Shown piece after piece: positions 23,848 through 33,307 of a DNA stretch of 40,016 nt (the first letter of the stretch is position 1; each line of letters starts with the position of its first letter). Both the position numbers and the translations under genes were made by a program. The stretch covers positions 1 through 40,016 of the forward strand of contig JANQIT010000066.1 in NCBI GenBank assembly GCA_028282025.1, given 5' to 3'. This DNA is from Hwanghaeella sp. (lineage in GTDB: Bacteria > Pseudomonadota > Alphaproteobacteria > UBA8366 > Aestuariispiraceae). The notes below the pieces were generated by a model. It had not been told where the DNA came from and made no database searches. It saw only the letters and a program-made list of their open reading frames with translations.

Positions 23848-25569
23848 TCAGTTCGCGATCGGAATCACTTCCGGCGCCGGCATGCCGTTATGCAGCTTCT
23901 CGCGGATGGTCGGGATCAAATGCTCTTCCGGATCTAAATTCAAGGCCCGATCCCATTGGAACCGCGCTTCGTTGCGGCGTCCCACCTGCCAATAGGCGTC
24001 CCCCAGATGATCGTTGATCACGGGGTCCTGCGGGCGCAGTTGGACGGCACGTTCAAGATGTCCGACCGCTTCCTCGTACTGGCCGATGCGGAACAGCACC
24101 CAGCCCAGGCTGTCGACGATATAGCCGTCGCCCTGGCGCTGATCGACCGCCTTGCGGATCATTTCCTTGGCCAAGGTGATATTCTGGCCCTGTTCGACCC
24201 AGGAATAGCCGAGATAGTTCAGCACGAACGGATCGTCCGGCTTCAGTTCCAGGGCCTTCAGAAAATCCGCTTCCGCGTTGGGCCACTGTTTCGACCGTTC
24301 ATAGGCAATCCCGCGATTGTAGTACAACAGCCAATGGCGGCGCTGCGGATCGTTCTCCACCCGGGCGATTGCGCGGTTATAGATCTCCACTTCCCGAAGG
24401 TATTCCTTGTCGGCCCGCATCATGTAGCCGATTTTCACCAGCGGGTCGGTGCTGTCCGGCCTCTCCACCGCCATCGCTTCCAGCAGGTTGATGGCTTCGG
24501 CGTCCCGTTCCAGGTCGATCAGATTGTCCGCGACGGCCAGACGGGCGTCCCAGTCGTAGCTGCTGTCCTTGCCGATCTGCTTCAGTGTCGCTATCGCCTC
24601 TTCATGCCGTTCCCGGTCTTCCAGGATGGTGCCGACCAGCAGCAGCGGTAGATCCAGACCCGGGTCCAGCAAGGATGCGATCCGGCCATAGACCAGGGCG
24701 ACATCGTCGGACTGCTGACGGACGCCGGAGGCGAGGTGATAGAATCCGTCCGCCACGCCCTGGGCCGGTGTCGCCAGCGGCGCGGGCGCTTCGCCGGCGC
24801 GCAAGGCGGAAAGATCCCGGCCGACGATGTCGGTGAGCGGGTGTTTCTCCAGATAGGCCGTCAGCACGGCTTCCGCCTGGGTGTCGTCGCCTTTCAGCCG
24901 GTGGATTTGCGCCACGGTCCGAACCAGGCGCACCGGGGCGTTTTGCAGTTCGCCGACTTCTTCCAGAAGCGTTTCCAGCGCGGCGTCGTGTTGCCCCGCA
25001 CGGGCCAGGATCAACCCCTCGTGCAGGACGCGAAGCCGCGTGAACCCACCGTTGTCGGAAAGTTCCTGAAGCGCCGCCACGGCGGCTTCCGTATTGCCCG
25101 CGCCCGCTTCGGACCAGGCTTTCATCATCGGCGTCGCATAGCGCGCCAACCCCGAAACCGGGATACGCCCGGCGTTGCGCAGCGCGCTTTCCCAGTTTTC
25201 GTTACGGATATCCGCGGCGGTTATGGTCACAAGTGCGGTAGAGACCGGCTGCAGGGCCGTGTCGGAAATCAGATGCGCAAGTTCTTCCGCCCGGGCGAAA
25301 TTCCCCGCCCGAAGGTGCGACAGGAAGGCGCGCTGCTGCATGGTGAAATCGCCGGGCCGGTCTTCCAGCAGGCGATCCAGAAGCGTGGCCGCCGTGTTAT
25401 AGTCGCTGTTCTGTTCCGCGAACCGTCCGGCAAGGTAGGCGCCGGCGTGAGACCGGGCTTCGACCGAAGCGGGGGCGACCGCCTCTTCCGCGGTTGCCGG
25501 CGCGAAACCCAGCGCAACCAGTCCTGCCGCCACCGCCGCCAACCGCATCCCGGAAAAATTCAAGCGCAT
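23848..25569 (-). CDS. Exported tetratricopeptide-repeat protein
   Basis: TPR protein, 573 aa. A signal peptide (MRLNFSGMRLAAVAAGLVAL, cleavage near PATAEE) predicts the periplasm. Most of the mature protein is helical repeats, e.g. GAYLAGRFAEQNSDYNTAAT, YYNRGIAYERSKQWPNAEAD, LKALELKPDDPFVLNYLGYS, AVGHLERAVQLRPQDPVIN; the C-terminal repeats are closest to the TPR consensus, the N-terminal ones diverged. Proteins of this kind precede ispE in many Alphaproteobacteria. A role in cell-envelope assembly is a guess. The divergent gene at 25815 is separated by 245 bases, where I found no clear regulatory site. Confidence 0.85.
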   Translation of the reverse strand: MRLNFSGMRLAAVAAGLVALGFAPATAEEAVAPASVEARSHAGAYLAGRFAEQNSDYNTAATLLDRLLEDRPGDFTMQQRAFLSHLRAGNFARAEELAHLISDTALQPVSTALVTITAADIRNENWESALRNAGRIPVSGLARYATPMMKAWSEAGAGNTEAAVAALQELSDNGGFTRLRVLHEGLILARAGQHDAALETLLEEVGELQNAPVRLVRTVAQIHRLKGDDTQAEAVLTAYLEKHPLTDIVGRDLSALRAGEAPAPLATPAQGVADGFYHLASGVRQQSDDVALVYGRIASLLDPGLDLPLLLVGTILEDRERHEEAIATLKQIGKDSSYDWDARLAVADNLIDLERDAEAINLLEAMAVERPDSTDPLVKIGYMMRADKEYLREVEIYNRAIARVENDPQRRHWLLYYNRGIAYERSKQWPNAEADFLKALELKPDDPFVLNYLGYSWVEQGQNITLAKEMIRKAVDQRQGDGYIVDSLGWVLFRIGQYEEAVGHLERAVQLRPQDPVINDHLGDAYWQVGRRNEARFQWDRALNLDPEEHLIPTIREKLHNGMPAPEVIPIAN

Positions 25570-25814
25570 GATATCTCCAAACGAAAATGACCCGTCTCAG
25601 CTATGTAAGAACGTGCGAAGTGTAAACCAACGATGGCGCACACGCCAACGACCGATCGCCCGGCCCCCTGGACCGGAACCACGGATGCTTAAAGACACTG
25701 GCGTCGGGCTGCTGTATTTTTCGTCACAGGAAGCGGTTCCTTTCCGGTGTGCTTGCTTGTTGACCGTGCGAGGCGGCAACACTTGTTTCGGAAGCAACTG
25801 AAAAGGATGAGAGC

Positions 25815-26456
25815 ATGGCCGACGGCAATGAAACCCTATCCGACGCCGCCGCGGCGCCGATCAGCGACATCGCCTTCACGCCGGCAGTCAAGCGGCAGCA
25901 GGAAAAGCGCGGTTCACGGGACCGCTATGCCGGCATGGAAGGCGACGGCGGGTGGCGGAACGAGGTTAGCGAGGATTTGAAAGGGTTTATCGAAAGCCGG
26001 GTGTCCTTCTACCTGGCCACCGCAAACAGCGCCGGACAGCCTTATATTCAGCACCGCGGCGGCCCGCCCGGCTTTCTGAAGGTGCTGGACGACCGTACCC
26101 TGGCCTTCGCCGATTTCGCCGGAAACCGGCAGTATATCTCCACCGGAAATCTCAGCGAGAATGACAAGGTCTTCCTGTTCCTGATGGATTACGCCAGCCG
26201 TCAACGGGTAAAGATCTGGGGGGTTGCGACCGTCGTGGAAGACGACCCCGAACTGCTGGAGAAACTGATGCCGCCGGACTACCGCGCCCGGCCGGAACGC
26301 GCGGTTGTGATCAAGGTTGAAGCCTGGGATCCGAATTGCCCCCAGCATATCCCGGCGATGTATCCTGAACCCCAGGTCGCGGCGGCCATTCAGAAGCTTC
26401 AGGGACGGATCGCGGCGCTGGAGGCCGAATTGGCGGCGGCGCGCGCGGACGGTTGA
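25815..26456 (+). CDS. Pyridoxamine 5'-phosphate oxidase-family flavoprotein
   Basis: Cytoplasmic FMN-binding split-barrel protein, 213 aa. The core is at about 60-165: SFYLATANSAGQPYIQHRGG, FLKVLDDRTLAFADFAGNRQ and KVFLFLMDYASRQRVKIWG match the PNPOx-like fold, whose members vary between flavin oxidases, reductases and heme-utilisation proteins. The last ~30 residues form an Ala/Glu-rich helix (probable coiled coil). ATG 25815 has AAGGA upstream. Substrate unknown. It precedes the RND pair by 202 bases on the same strand but need not be in their operon. Confidence 0.85.
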   Translation: MADGNETLSDAAAAPISDIAFTPAVKRQQEKRGSRDRYAGMEGDGGWRNEVSEDLKGFIESRVSFYLATANSAGQPYIQHRGGPPGFLKVLDDRTLAFADFAGNRQYISTGNLSENDKVFLFLMDYASRQRVKIWGVATVVEDDPELLEKLMPPDYRARPERAVVIKVEAWDPNCPQHIPAMYPEPQVAAAIQKLQGRIAALEAELAAARADG

Positions 26457-26523
26457 GCCCGGCCGGAAGACGCACGCCCCAATGCGCGCCCGGCAGGACA
26501 AGCCGAACGGCCTGCTGTAAACT

Positions 26524-26539
26524 GTACGGGAAACCGTAC
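26524..26539. promoter_or_regulatory. Inverted repeat upstream of the RND efflux genes
   Basis: GTACGG-GAAA-CCGTAC is a perfect 6-base inverted repeat in the 202-base gap before the adaptor gene. A TAAACT at 26518-26523, resembling a -10 box, abuts it, and the element also contains a GTACGGGA direct repeat 13 bases apart. It could be a repressor operator for the pump or a small hairpin. The adjacent window shows no dedicated regulator. Confidence 0.35.
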
Positions 26540-26658
26540 GGGATGACTGTGGGAAGGGCGGGCGTCCGGGATTTCGGGCGGACGTCGAATGCCGCGCCGT
26601 TCTTCGGTCGGAGCGATACAAATCCGCCGCCGGTGCGTATACCGGAAAAACAGTTGGA

Positions 26659-27918
26659 GTGAGTGCGATCTTGGCCGTTCGAATAATCGTGCCGTTATTT
26701 GTGCTGATCGTGGCCGGGGCGGTGACCTTCTGGCTGATTTCCAGCCGCCCGGTCGCGAAACCGCAGGATCCGCAGGAAAAGGTCTGGACGCTCGCGGCGA
26801 CGGCGGTGGAACGGGTTTCCCTGACCCCGGAAATAGAGGTGTTCGGCGAGATCGTGGCCGGTTCCTCGGTTGGTCTGCGGCCGTTGGTCGCCGGGCGGGT
26901 CGTGGAGGCAGGGTCCGCGCTGATCGAAGGAGGTGTCGTCCGGCGGGGAGACCTGCTGGTTCAGATCGACCGGTTCGACTATGACGCGATTGTGCAGGAG
27001 CGCGGTGCGGCGTTGGCCGAAATCAAGGCCCGGCTGGACCAGACAGCGGCGGAGCTGCAAGCCGAACGCGCCCTGGTCGGCAAGGCGGAGCAGCAGGTTG
27101 AGTTGCGTCAGCGCGATTTCAAGCGCCGGGCGGATCTGGTGCAGCGCGGGACGGGAACGCAGAAATCCGTAGACGATGCCGACCTGGCGCTGAACGAAGC
27201 GCTGCAGCAACTTACCCAGCGTCGGCAGACCGTGGCGCGGCTTGAAGCCCAGTCGCGGCAGCAGCAGGCGCAGATTCAACAGGCGGAAGTCGCCCTGCTG
27301 AGGGCCGGTCGCGACCTGCATAACACCCGTCTGACCGCGCCGTTCGACGGCTATATTCTGGAGGCTTCCGCCGCTGTCGGCAGGATCATGTCGACCAACG
27401 ATCCGGTCGGTCGGATCGTGGATGCCGGCAGCCTGGAGGCGCGGTTTCAACTGACTGACAGCGACTACGCCCGCCTTCTGAACTCGCCGGAAGGGGTGTT
27501 GGACCGGTTGACCCGGGTCACCTGGCAAATCGGAAACACCACGCTTTCCTTCGACGCGCGGATCCTCCGCGTGGGGGCCGAAATCGACGCCGCATCGGGC
27601 GGTGTGTTTCTGTATGCGCGGCTTGAGAACGCGGGGTTGGAGACGCCGGTTCGGCCGGGCGCGTTCGTAAAGATCGCTGTGCCCGACCGACGCTATGACG
27701 ATGTCATCCGCCTTCCCGCAGGCGCGGTGGAAGGCGGGGAGGCCGTGTACAAAGTCGTCGACGGACGCTTGGAACGGGCCCGTGTTTCCATCCTGCGCCG
27801 TATCGGCGGCGATGTTCTGATCGCCCCGGACCGTCCCGCCGCCTTGCCCGACGGTGTCAAGGTTGTGACCCAGCGGTTCCCTGAAATCGGGCCGGGTTTG
27901 CGGGTGGACGTCCGGTGA
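26659..27918 (+). CDS. RND efflux periplasmic adaptor (membrane fusion protein)
   Basis: HlyD/AcrA-type adaptor, 419 aa, linking the pump to an outer-membrane channel. A single N-terminal helix (IIVPLFVLIVAGAVTFWLIS) anchors it. Residues ~45-100 form the first lipoyl half (GSSVGLRPLVAGRVVEAGS), followed by a long alpha-hairpin/coiled coil at about 105-215 (rich in Q, E, A), the second lipoyl half (LTAPFDGYILEASAAVG), then beta-barrel and membrane-proximal domains. The start is uncertain: GTG 26659 is used, but TTG 26671 has GGAGTGAG placed better. The stop overlaps the pump start (GTGA), so the two are coupled. No TolC-type gene is nearby. Confidence 0.88.
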   Translation: MSAILAVRIIVPLFVLIVAGAVTFWLISSRPVAKPQDPQEKVWTLAATAVERVSLTPEIEVFGEIVAGSSVGLRPLVAGRVVEAGSALIEGGVVRRGDLLVQIDRFDYDAIVQERGAALAEIKARLDQTAAELQAERALVGKAEQQVELRQRDFKRRADLVQRGTGTQKSVDDADLALNEALQQLTQRRQTVARLEAQSRQQQAQIQQAEVALLRAGRDLHNTRLTAPFDGYILEASAAVGRIMSTNDPVGRIVDAGSLEARFQLTDSDYARLLNSPEGVLDRLTRVTWQIGNTTLSFDARILRVGAEIDAASGGVFLYARLENAGLETPVRPGAFVKIAVPDRRYDDVIRLPAGAVEGGEAVYKVVDGRLERARVSILRRIGGDVLIAPDRPAALPDGVKVVTQRFPEIGPGLRVDVR

Positions 27919-30900
27919 GCGGGGACGGCGGCGAACCCAGCGCGCCGCGCGCCGCCGGGCCACACCAGGCGGGCGGCGGCCCGGTCGGCCTGTTCGCGCG
28001 CCATCCGACCGCGGCGAACCTTCTGATGATGGTGATGATCCTTGTCGGGGTTTTCGCGCTGTCCAGGATCAACACGCAGTTCTTTCCCGATTTCGGCATC
28101 GATGTCATCCAGGTCTCGATCGAGTGGCCGGGCGCGACAGCGGACGATGTCGATCAAACCATCGTCCAGGCGGTCGAACCGGAGGTGCGCTTTCTGGACA
28201 ATGTGAAGCGCGTCACGTCGAATTCCTACGAAGGTCTGGCGTCGATATCCGTCGCCTTCGAAAGCGGCGCCGACATGCAGTCGGCCTTGTCCCAGGTGGA
28301 ATCCGCGGTCGCCCAGGTGACCTCCTTGCCGGAAGATTCCGAACAGCCCACGGTCCGGCGCATCGTCCGGTACGATACGATTTCCCGCCTGGTGATTTCC
28401 GGGCCGTTCCCGGAATACTCCCTGAAGGCGATAGCCAAGACCATCCGCGACGATCTGTTGGCGCGCGGCATAGACAAGGTCGATATCTTCGGCGGGCGGG
28501 ACGAGGAAATCTGGGTCGAAGTGTCGCCGGGGACCCTGCGTCAGATCGACCTGACCTTGAACGACATCGCGGCGCGGATCGGCGCGACATCGCAGGACGT
28601 GCCGTCCGGCGATATCGGCAACGGCGAACGGCAAGTGCGCAGTCTGGGCCTGTTGCGGGACGCCGCCGGCATCGCAGATATCGAAGTGAAGGCGTTGGGG
28701 GACGGGCGGAAGCTGAAACTGTCCGACATCGCGACCGTTACGGACACATTCTCGGAAGGGGGGCGTACCGCCAGAAGGCTCGGGAATCCGGCGATTGAAC
28801 TGCATATCCAGCGCGCCATCAATGCGGACGCCCTGGAACTCGCGGCCATTGTCGATCTTTATCTGGACGAGACGATACCGACCCTGCCGGCCAGTCTGAC
28901 GGTCGAGCAATACGACCGGACATCGCAGCTAATCCAGGATCGCGTCGACCTGCTGCTTCACAATGGGGCGTCGGGGCTGATCCTGGTGATCCTGATCCTG
29001 TTCGCCTTCCTCAACGGCAAACTCGCTTTCTGGGTCATGCTGGGTATCCCCGTTTCGCTGATGGCGACGGTCGCGGTGATGCTGCTGACCGGACAGACCA
29101 TCAACATGGTCAGTCTGTTCGGACTGATCCTGGCCATCGGCATCATCGTCGACGACGCCATCGTGGTCGGCGAGCATGGCGAAGCGCGGGCGCGTCAGGG
29201 ATTGTCCTCTATCCAGGCGGCGATCAGCGGCGCGACCCGCATGGCCCCGCCGGTCTTCGCATCGTCCCTGACCACCGTCTGCGCCTTCCTGCCGCTGCTG
29301 GTGATCCAGGGTGTCATCGGCGATATCGTCAGCGCGATTCCGCTGGTGGTGATCACCGTTATTTTCGCCAGCCTGATCGAGTGTTTTCTGGTCTTGCCCG
29401 GTCATATGCGCGGTGCGCTGAAACCCGATGCGGAGGGCGCGGGCCTTTATGCGCGCTATCGCCGTTGGTTCGATGCCGGGTTCTTCCGGTTCCGCGATAC
29501 GCACTACCGCAGGATCGTTCTGTTCAGCATCCGTTGGCGCTATGCGACGCTGGCCTGCGCGTTCGGAACCTTCCTGGTCTGTATCGGTCTGCTGGCCGGC
29601 GGGCGGGTGGGATTTACCTTCTTCCCATCGCCGGAAGCCGACAAGATCTATGCGAATGTCGAAATGACCGCCGGGTCCCGTCGGGCCGATACGGTCGCCA
29701 TGCTGGATGAGCTGGATCGCGCCCTGGCGCAGACGGTCCGGGAACTCGATGGTCCCGACAGCGATCTGGCGCGCATGACGGTGCAGAAGATCGGAACGGA
29801 GGTCGGCGGCGGCGCGGCCCTGCGCGGCGTTGCCGCAAGCGATACGACGGGCGGTCTGGTGGTCGAATTGAAGCCGTCCGACCGGCGGGATGTTCGCACC
29901 GAACAATTGATCGCGGCCTGGCGTTCGAACGTACGGCGGCTCGCGGGCTTGGATAATCTTGCGATTCGTGAGGCACAGGGCGGCCCGCCGGGGCGCGATG
30001 TCGATGTGCGGCTGAAGGGCAGCGACGTACGCACCCTGAAAGAGGCGTCGAACGCGGTGGTTGCGCTGCTGGGCCGGGTCGAGGGCGTCAGCGCCGTGTC
30101 GGACGATCTGCCCTGGGGCAAGCCGGAGACCATTCTGGAAGTCACGCCGCGGGGCCGCGCCTTGGACTTCACCACCGAGTCGGTCGGCCGCCAGGTCCGC
30201 AACGCCATTGAAGGGGCCATCGCCAAACGTTTCCCGCGCGGCGACGAGGAAGTCACGGTCCGGGTGCAGTTCGACCGGGCGGATGTCGGCGCCGGTATTC
30301 TGACGGACCTTTTCCTGCGCGCGCCGGACGGAACGGAAGTTCCTCTGACCGAAATCGTCTCTCTACGGGAATCGCAGGGCTTTGCGCGTATTCGCCGTGA
30401 AGACGGCCGGCGCGAGCTCTCGATAACCGGCGATGTGGACAAAGCCGTCACGAACACCGATCTGGTGATCGAACAATTGCAGCGCGAAGGCTTGCAGGAG
30501 ATTGCCGCGAAGCATGGTGTCGCCTTCGACTTCAAAGGCAAGGCGGAGGAACAGCAGGAAACCTTCGCCGATATGCGGCTGGGCGCGATCCTGGGCCTGA
30601 TCCTGATCTACATCGTCCTGGCCTGGGTGTTCGCCAGCTATACGCGGCCCTTCGCGGTGATGATGGCCATTCCGTTGGGATTGATCGGGGCGGTCATCGG
30701 CCACTATCTGATGGGGTTCAATTTCACGATTCTTTCCATGGTGGCCTTCATCGGCCTGTCGGGCATCGTGATCAACGATTCCATCGTCATGGTTTCCACC
30801 ATCGACGAACGGCGGCGCACGGAGCCGATGGAGGACGCCATCGTCGGCGGAAGCTGCGACCGGCTGCGGGCGGTCATCCTGACCTCTACGACGACAATCG

Positions 30901-31151
30901 GCGGCCTTACCCCACTGATGTTCGAAACCAGCCAGCAGGCGCAGTTCCTGATCCCCATGGCGGTGACCATCACCTTCGGTCTGGCTGTGGCGACGGTTCT
31001 GGTGCTGGTGGTGGTGCCCGCGCTGGTCGCCTTCCTGGAGGATGTGGGCGGTATCAAACGCCGCTTGCTGGGTCGGGCGCGGACAGAAAATCCACCCGGA
31101 AAATCACCCGGCCCTGTTTCTCCACCAGGTGCGGCGCTTCCGGGGGAATGA
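27915..31151 (+). CDS. RND multidrug-type efflux pump
   Basis: AcrB-class inner-membrane transporter, 1078 aa, with twelve expected helices and two large periplasmic loops. TM1 ends at the MVMILVGVFALSRINTQFFP segment, followed by the porter domain (IEWPGATADDVDQTIVQAVE). The proton-relay aspartates in TM4 are in LAIGIIVDDAIVVGE. TM8-TM11 include LGLILIYIVLAWVFASY and FIGLSGIVINDSIVMVSTID. It starts with GTG overlapping the adaptor stop by 4 bases. Substrates cannot be predicted; hydrophobic drugs, metals or lipids are possible. Its last 98 bases overlap the converging gene at 31054-31533. Confidence 0.92.
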   Translation: MSGDGGEPSAPRAAGPHQAGGGPVGLFARHPTAANLLMMVMILVGVFALSRINTQFFPDFGIDVIQVSIEWPGATADDVDQTIVQAVEPEVRFLDNVKRVTSNSYEGLASISVAFESGADMQSALSQVESAVAQVTSLPEDSEQPTVRRIVRYDTISRLVISGPFPEYSLKAIAKTIRDDLLARGIDKVDIFGGRDEEIWVEVSPGTLRQIDLTLNDIAARIGATSQDVPSGDIGNGERQVRSLGLLRDAAGIADIEVKALGDGRKLKLSDIATVTDTFSEGGRTARRLGNPAIELHIQRAINADALELAAIVDLYLDETIPTLPASLTVEQYDRTSQLIQDRVDLLLHNGASGLILVILILFAFLNGKLAFWVMLGIPVSLMATVAVMLLTGQTINMVSLFGLILAIGIIVDDAIVVGEHGEARARQGLSSIQAAISGATRMAPPVFASSLTTVCAFLPLLVIQGVIGDIVSAIPLVVITVIFASLIECFLVLPGHMRGALKPDAEGAGLYARYRRWFDAGFFRFRDTHYRRIVLFSIRWRYATLACAFGTFLVCIGLLAGGRVGFTFFPSPEADKIYANVEMTAGSRRADTVAMLDELDRALAQTVRELDGPDSDLARMTVQKIGTEVGGGAALRGVAASDTTGGLVVELKPSDRRDVRTEQLIAAWRSNVRRLAGLDNLAIREAQGGPPGRDVDVRLKGSDVRTLKEASNAVVALLGRVEGVSAVSDDLPWGKPETILEVTPRGRALDFTTESVGRQVRNAIEGAIAKRFPRGDEEVTVRVQFDRADVGAGILTDLFLRAPDGTEVPLTEIVSLRESQGFARIRREDGRRELSITGDVDKAVTNTDLVIEQLQREGLQEIAAKHGVAFDFKGKAEEQQETFADMRLGAILGLILIYIVLAWVFASYTRPFAVMMAIPLGLIGAVIGHYLMGFNFTILSMVAFIGLSGIVINDSIVMVSTIDERRRTEPMEDAIVGGSCDRLRAVILTSTTTIGGLTPLMFETSQQAQFLIPMAVTITFGLAVATVLVLVVVPALVAFLEDVGGIKRRLLGRARTENPPGKSPGPVSPPGAALPGE

Positions 31152-31533
31152 TTCCGGGCGTGTCTGCGTCCAGCGTCGACGTCCTGGGGTTGGGCCCCAG
31201 CAAGTCGTAAAGCAACGTGCCTTCCAGGATGACGATGCGGCCCCAGACCCCCGCCTTGGTTCGGTGTTCCCGCCGCAGGACCTTGGGTATGGTCCATTCG
31301 GTAAACAGCGGGGTCGACTTATAGCGCACGGCGTCATCCGGCAGTTCCAATCGGTCGCAGGCCGCGCAGGCAAGCGTTTCGCCCAGGAAGCTCTCACGTC
31401 CTTGGGCGGTCTCGGTCCATGGGCGTTCGACGAAAGGGGGCTGGTGCCGGACATGCTGGCGGTGGCCGCAAGAAAGGCGGGCGACCCAGTCGCCCGCCTC
31501 GTCTTGAAAGAAACCGATGATCGGCCGGTCCAT
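31054..31533 (-). CDS. DUF3565-DUF1971 fusion protein
   Basis: Hypothetical protein, 159 aa, made of two recognisable small domains. Residues ~1-65 are DUF3565 (PIIGFFQDEAGDWVARLSCG, QHVRHQPPFVERPW, LACAACDRLELP) with a Cys pair CAAC and an upstream CGH that suggest metal binding. Residues ~70-150 are DUF1971 (YKSTPLFTEWTIPK, HRTKAGVWGRIVILEGTLLY, IIPPEAPHLV), a cupin-like domain also found at the end of some TehB tellurite-resistance proteins. It overlaps the RND pump gene tail to tail by 98 bases. Function unknown. Confidence 0.85.
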   Translation of the reverse strand: MDRPIIGFFQDEAGDWVARLSCGHRQHVRHQPPFVERPWTETAQGRESFLGETLACAACDRLELPDDAVRYKSTPLFTEWTIPKVLRREHRTKAGVWGRIVILEGTLLYDLLGPNPRTSTLDADTPGIIPPEAPHLVEKQGRVIFRVDFLSAPDPASGV

Positions 31534-31556
31534 GCTGGAGGAACCCCGGAGTCCGG

Positions 31557-33212
31557 TTACATGTTCGGATAATTCGGGCCGCCGCCGCCTTCGGGAACGA
31601 CCCAGTTTATGTTCTGGGTCGGGTCCTTGATGTCGCAGGTCTTACAGTGGACGCAGTTCTGCGCGTTGATCTGCAGGCGCGGGTTGGCGCCGTCTTCGTC
31701 CCGGACGATTTCGTACACCCCGGCGGGACAGTAGCGCTGTTCCGGCGCGTCATACTTCTCCAGGTTCACCTGTACCGGCACGTTGTCATCCTTCAATGTC
31801 AGGTGTGCGGGCTGGTCTTCCTCGTGGTTGGTGCTGGAGAAGGAAACGTTGGTCAGCCGGTCGAAACTGATCACCCCATCCGGTTTCGGATAGTCGATCG
31901 GTTTGCACTGGTGCTTATGCTTCAGGGATTCATGGTCCGGACCGTGGTGCTTGAAGGTCCAGGGTGCATGGCCCTGGAACAGGTAGGTGTCGATGGCGCT
32001 GTAGGCCAAACCGCCCCAGAACCCGTATTTGAAGGAGGGCCGGATGTTGCGGACCTTGTGCAGTTCCGACCACAGCCAGGTTTCCTTCAGCCGGTCGGCG
32101 TAATCGGTGATTTCGCGCGCGGGTTCGCCGTCCCCGGTCAGGGCGGCGAAGACCGCCTCGCCGGCGGTCATGCCGGACTTCATCGCAAGATGCGTACCCT
32201 TGATCTTCGGCACGTTCAGGAAACCGGCTTCGCAGCCTACCAGCATGCCGCCCGGGAAGGTCAGCTTCGGCAGCGACTGGAAACCGCCCTCGTTCAAGGC
32301 CCGCGCGCCGTAGGCGACGCGGCGTCCGCCTTCCAGGATCGGCTGGACCGACGGGTGATGTTTGAAGCGCTGGAATTCCATATAGGGCGAAAGGTGCGGG
32401 TTTTGGTAATCCAACCCGACAACGAAGCCGATGGAGACCTGGTTTCCGTTCAGATGATAGAGGAACGATCCGCCATAGGTCTTGCTGTCCAGCGGCCAAC
32501 CCGACGTGTGGACGATCTTGCCCGGCTCCGACTTTTCCGGGTCGATGTCCCACAGTTCCTTGATGCCGATGGCGTAGGTCTGCACGTCGCTGTTGGCGCG
32601 CAGGTCGAACTTTTCCATCAGGGCCTTGCCCAGCGATCCGCGGCACCCTTCCGCGAAGACGGTCTGCTTGGCGTGCAGTTCCATGCCCGGCTGATAATTC
32701 GGCCCTCTTTCACCGGTCTTGGTGATGCCCATATCGCCCGTGGCGACGCCTTTGACCGAACCGTCCTCGTGATACAGCACTTCGGACGCGGCGAAACCCG
32801 GATAGATCTCAACCCCCATCGCCTCGGCCTGTTCGCCGAGCCAGCGCGTGAAGTTCCCCAGGCTGATGATGTAGTTGCCCTTGTTATGCATCTGCGGCGG
32901 GGTGGGCAGGCGGATGTGGTTGGCCTCTGTCAGCACCAGGAACTGGTCTTCCTTCGCCGGGGTGTCCAGCGGTGCGCCCAGTTCCTGCCAGTTCGGCAGC
33001 AGTTCGTTGAGAGTGCGGGGCTCCAGGACAGCGCCGGAGAGAATGTGCGCGCCGACTTCGGACCCTTTTTCCAGAACGCAGACGGAAAGCTCCTTACCCT
33101 CCTCGGCGGCCAGTTGCCGGATCCGGATGGCGGTGCTCAACCCGGACGGCCCGGCACCAACCACCAGAACGTCATATTCCATGAATTCCCGTTCGACCGC
33201 TTCGTCGGACAT
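31557..33212 (-). CDS. Electron transfer flavoprotein-ubiquinone oxidoreductase
   Basis: Inner-membrane-associated ETF-QO, 551 aa, passing electrons from ETF to ubiquinone in fatty and amino acid oxidation. FAD motif [19 protein letters not shown] is near the N-terminus; [19 protein letters not shown] and the quinone-site region [20 protein letters not shown] are typical. The C-terminal [4Fe-4S] ligands are C in RYCPAGVYE and CVHCKTCDI. Length is standard. ATG 33212 is preceded by AGGGTGG; ATG 33227, five codons upstream, lies on that site and is less likely. The usual Alphaproteobacterial name is etfQO/fixC-like; no symbol is forced. Confidence 0.95.
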   Translation of the reverse strand: MSDEAVEREFMEYDVLVVGAGPSGLSTAIRIRQLAAEEGKELSVCVLEKGSEVGAHILSGAVLEPRTLNELLPNWQELGAPLDTPAKEDQFLVLTEANHIRLPTPPQMHNKGNYIISLGNFTRWLGEQAEAMGVEIYPGFAASEVLYHEDGSVKGVATGDMGITKTGERGPNYQPGMELHAKQTVFAEGCRGSLGKALMEKFDLRANSDVQTYAIGIKELWDIDPEKSEPGKIVHTSGWPLDSKTYGGSFLYHLNGNQVSIGFVVGLDYQNPHLSPYMEFQRFKHHPSVQPILEGGRRVAYGARALNEGGFQSLPKLTFPGGMLVGCEAGFLNVPKIKGTHLAMKSGMTAGEAVFAALTGDGEPAREITDYADRLKETWLWSELHKVRNIRPSFKYGFWGGLAYSAIDTYLFQGHAPWTFKHHGPDHESLKHKHQCKPIDYPKPDGVISFDRLTNVSFSSTNHEEDQPAHLTLKDDNVPVQVNLEKYDAPEQRYCPAGVYEIVRDEDGANPRLQINAQNCVHCKTCDIKDPTQNINWVVPEGGGGPNYPNM

Positions 33213-33307
33213 TTTTTCCACCCTCATACATGAAATAGCGGCAGAGCCCGCAATGGCTTGCCGCAGGTTTTCCTTGTGCTAGACAGATTAATCTACATTG
33301 ACAAGCC

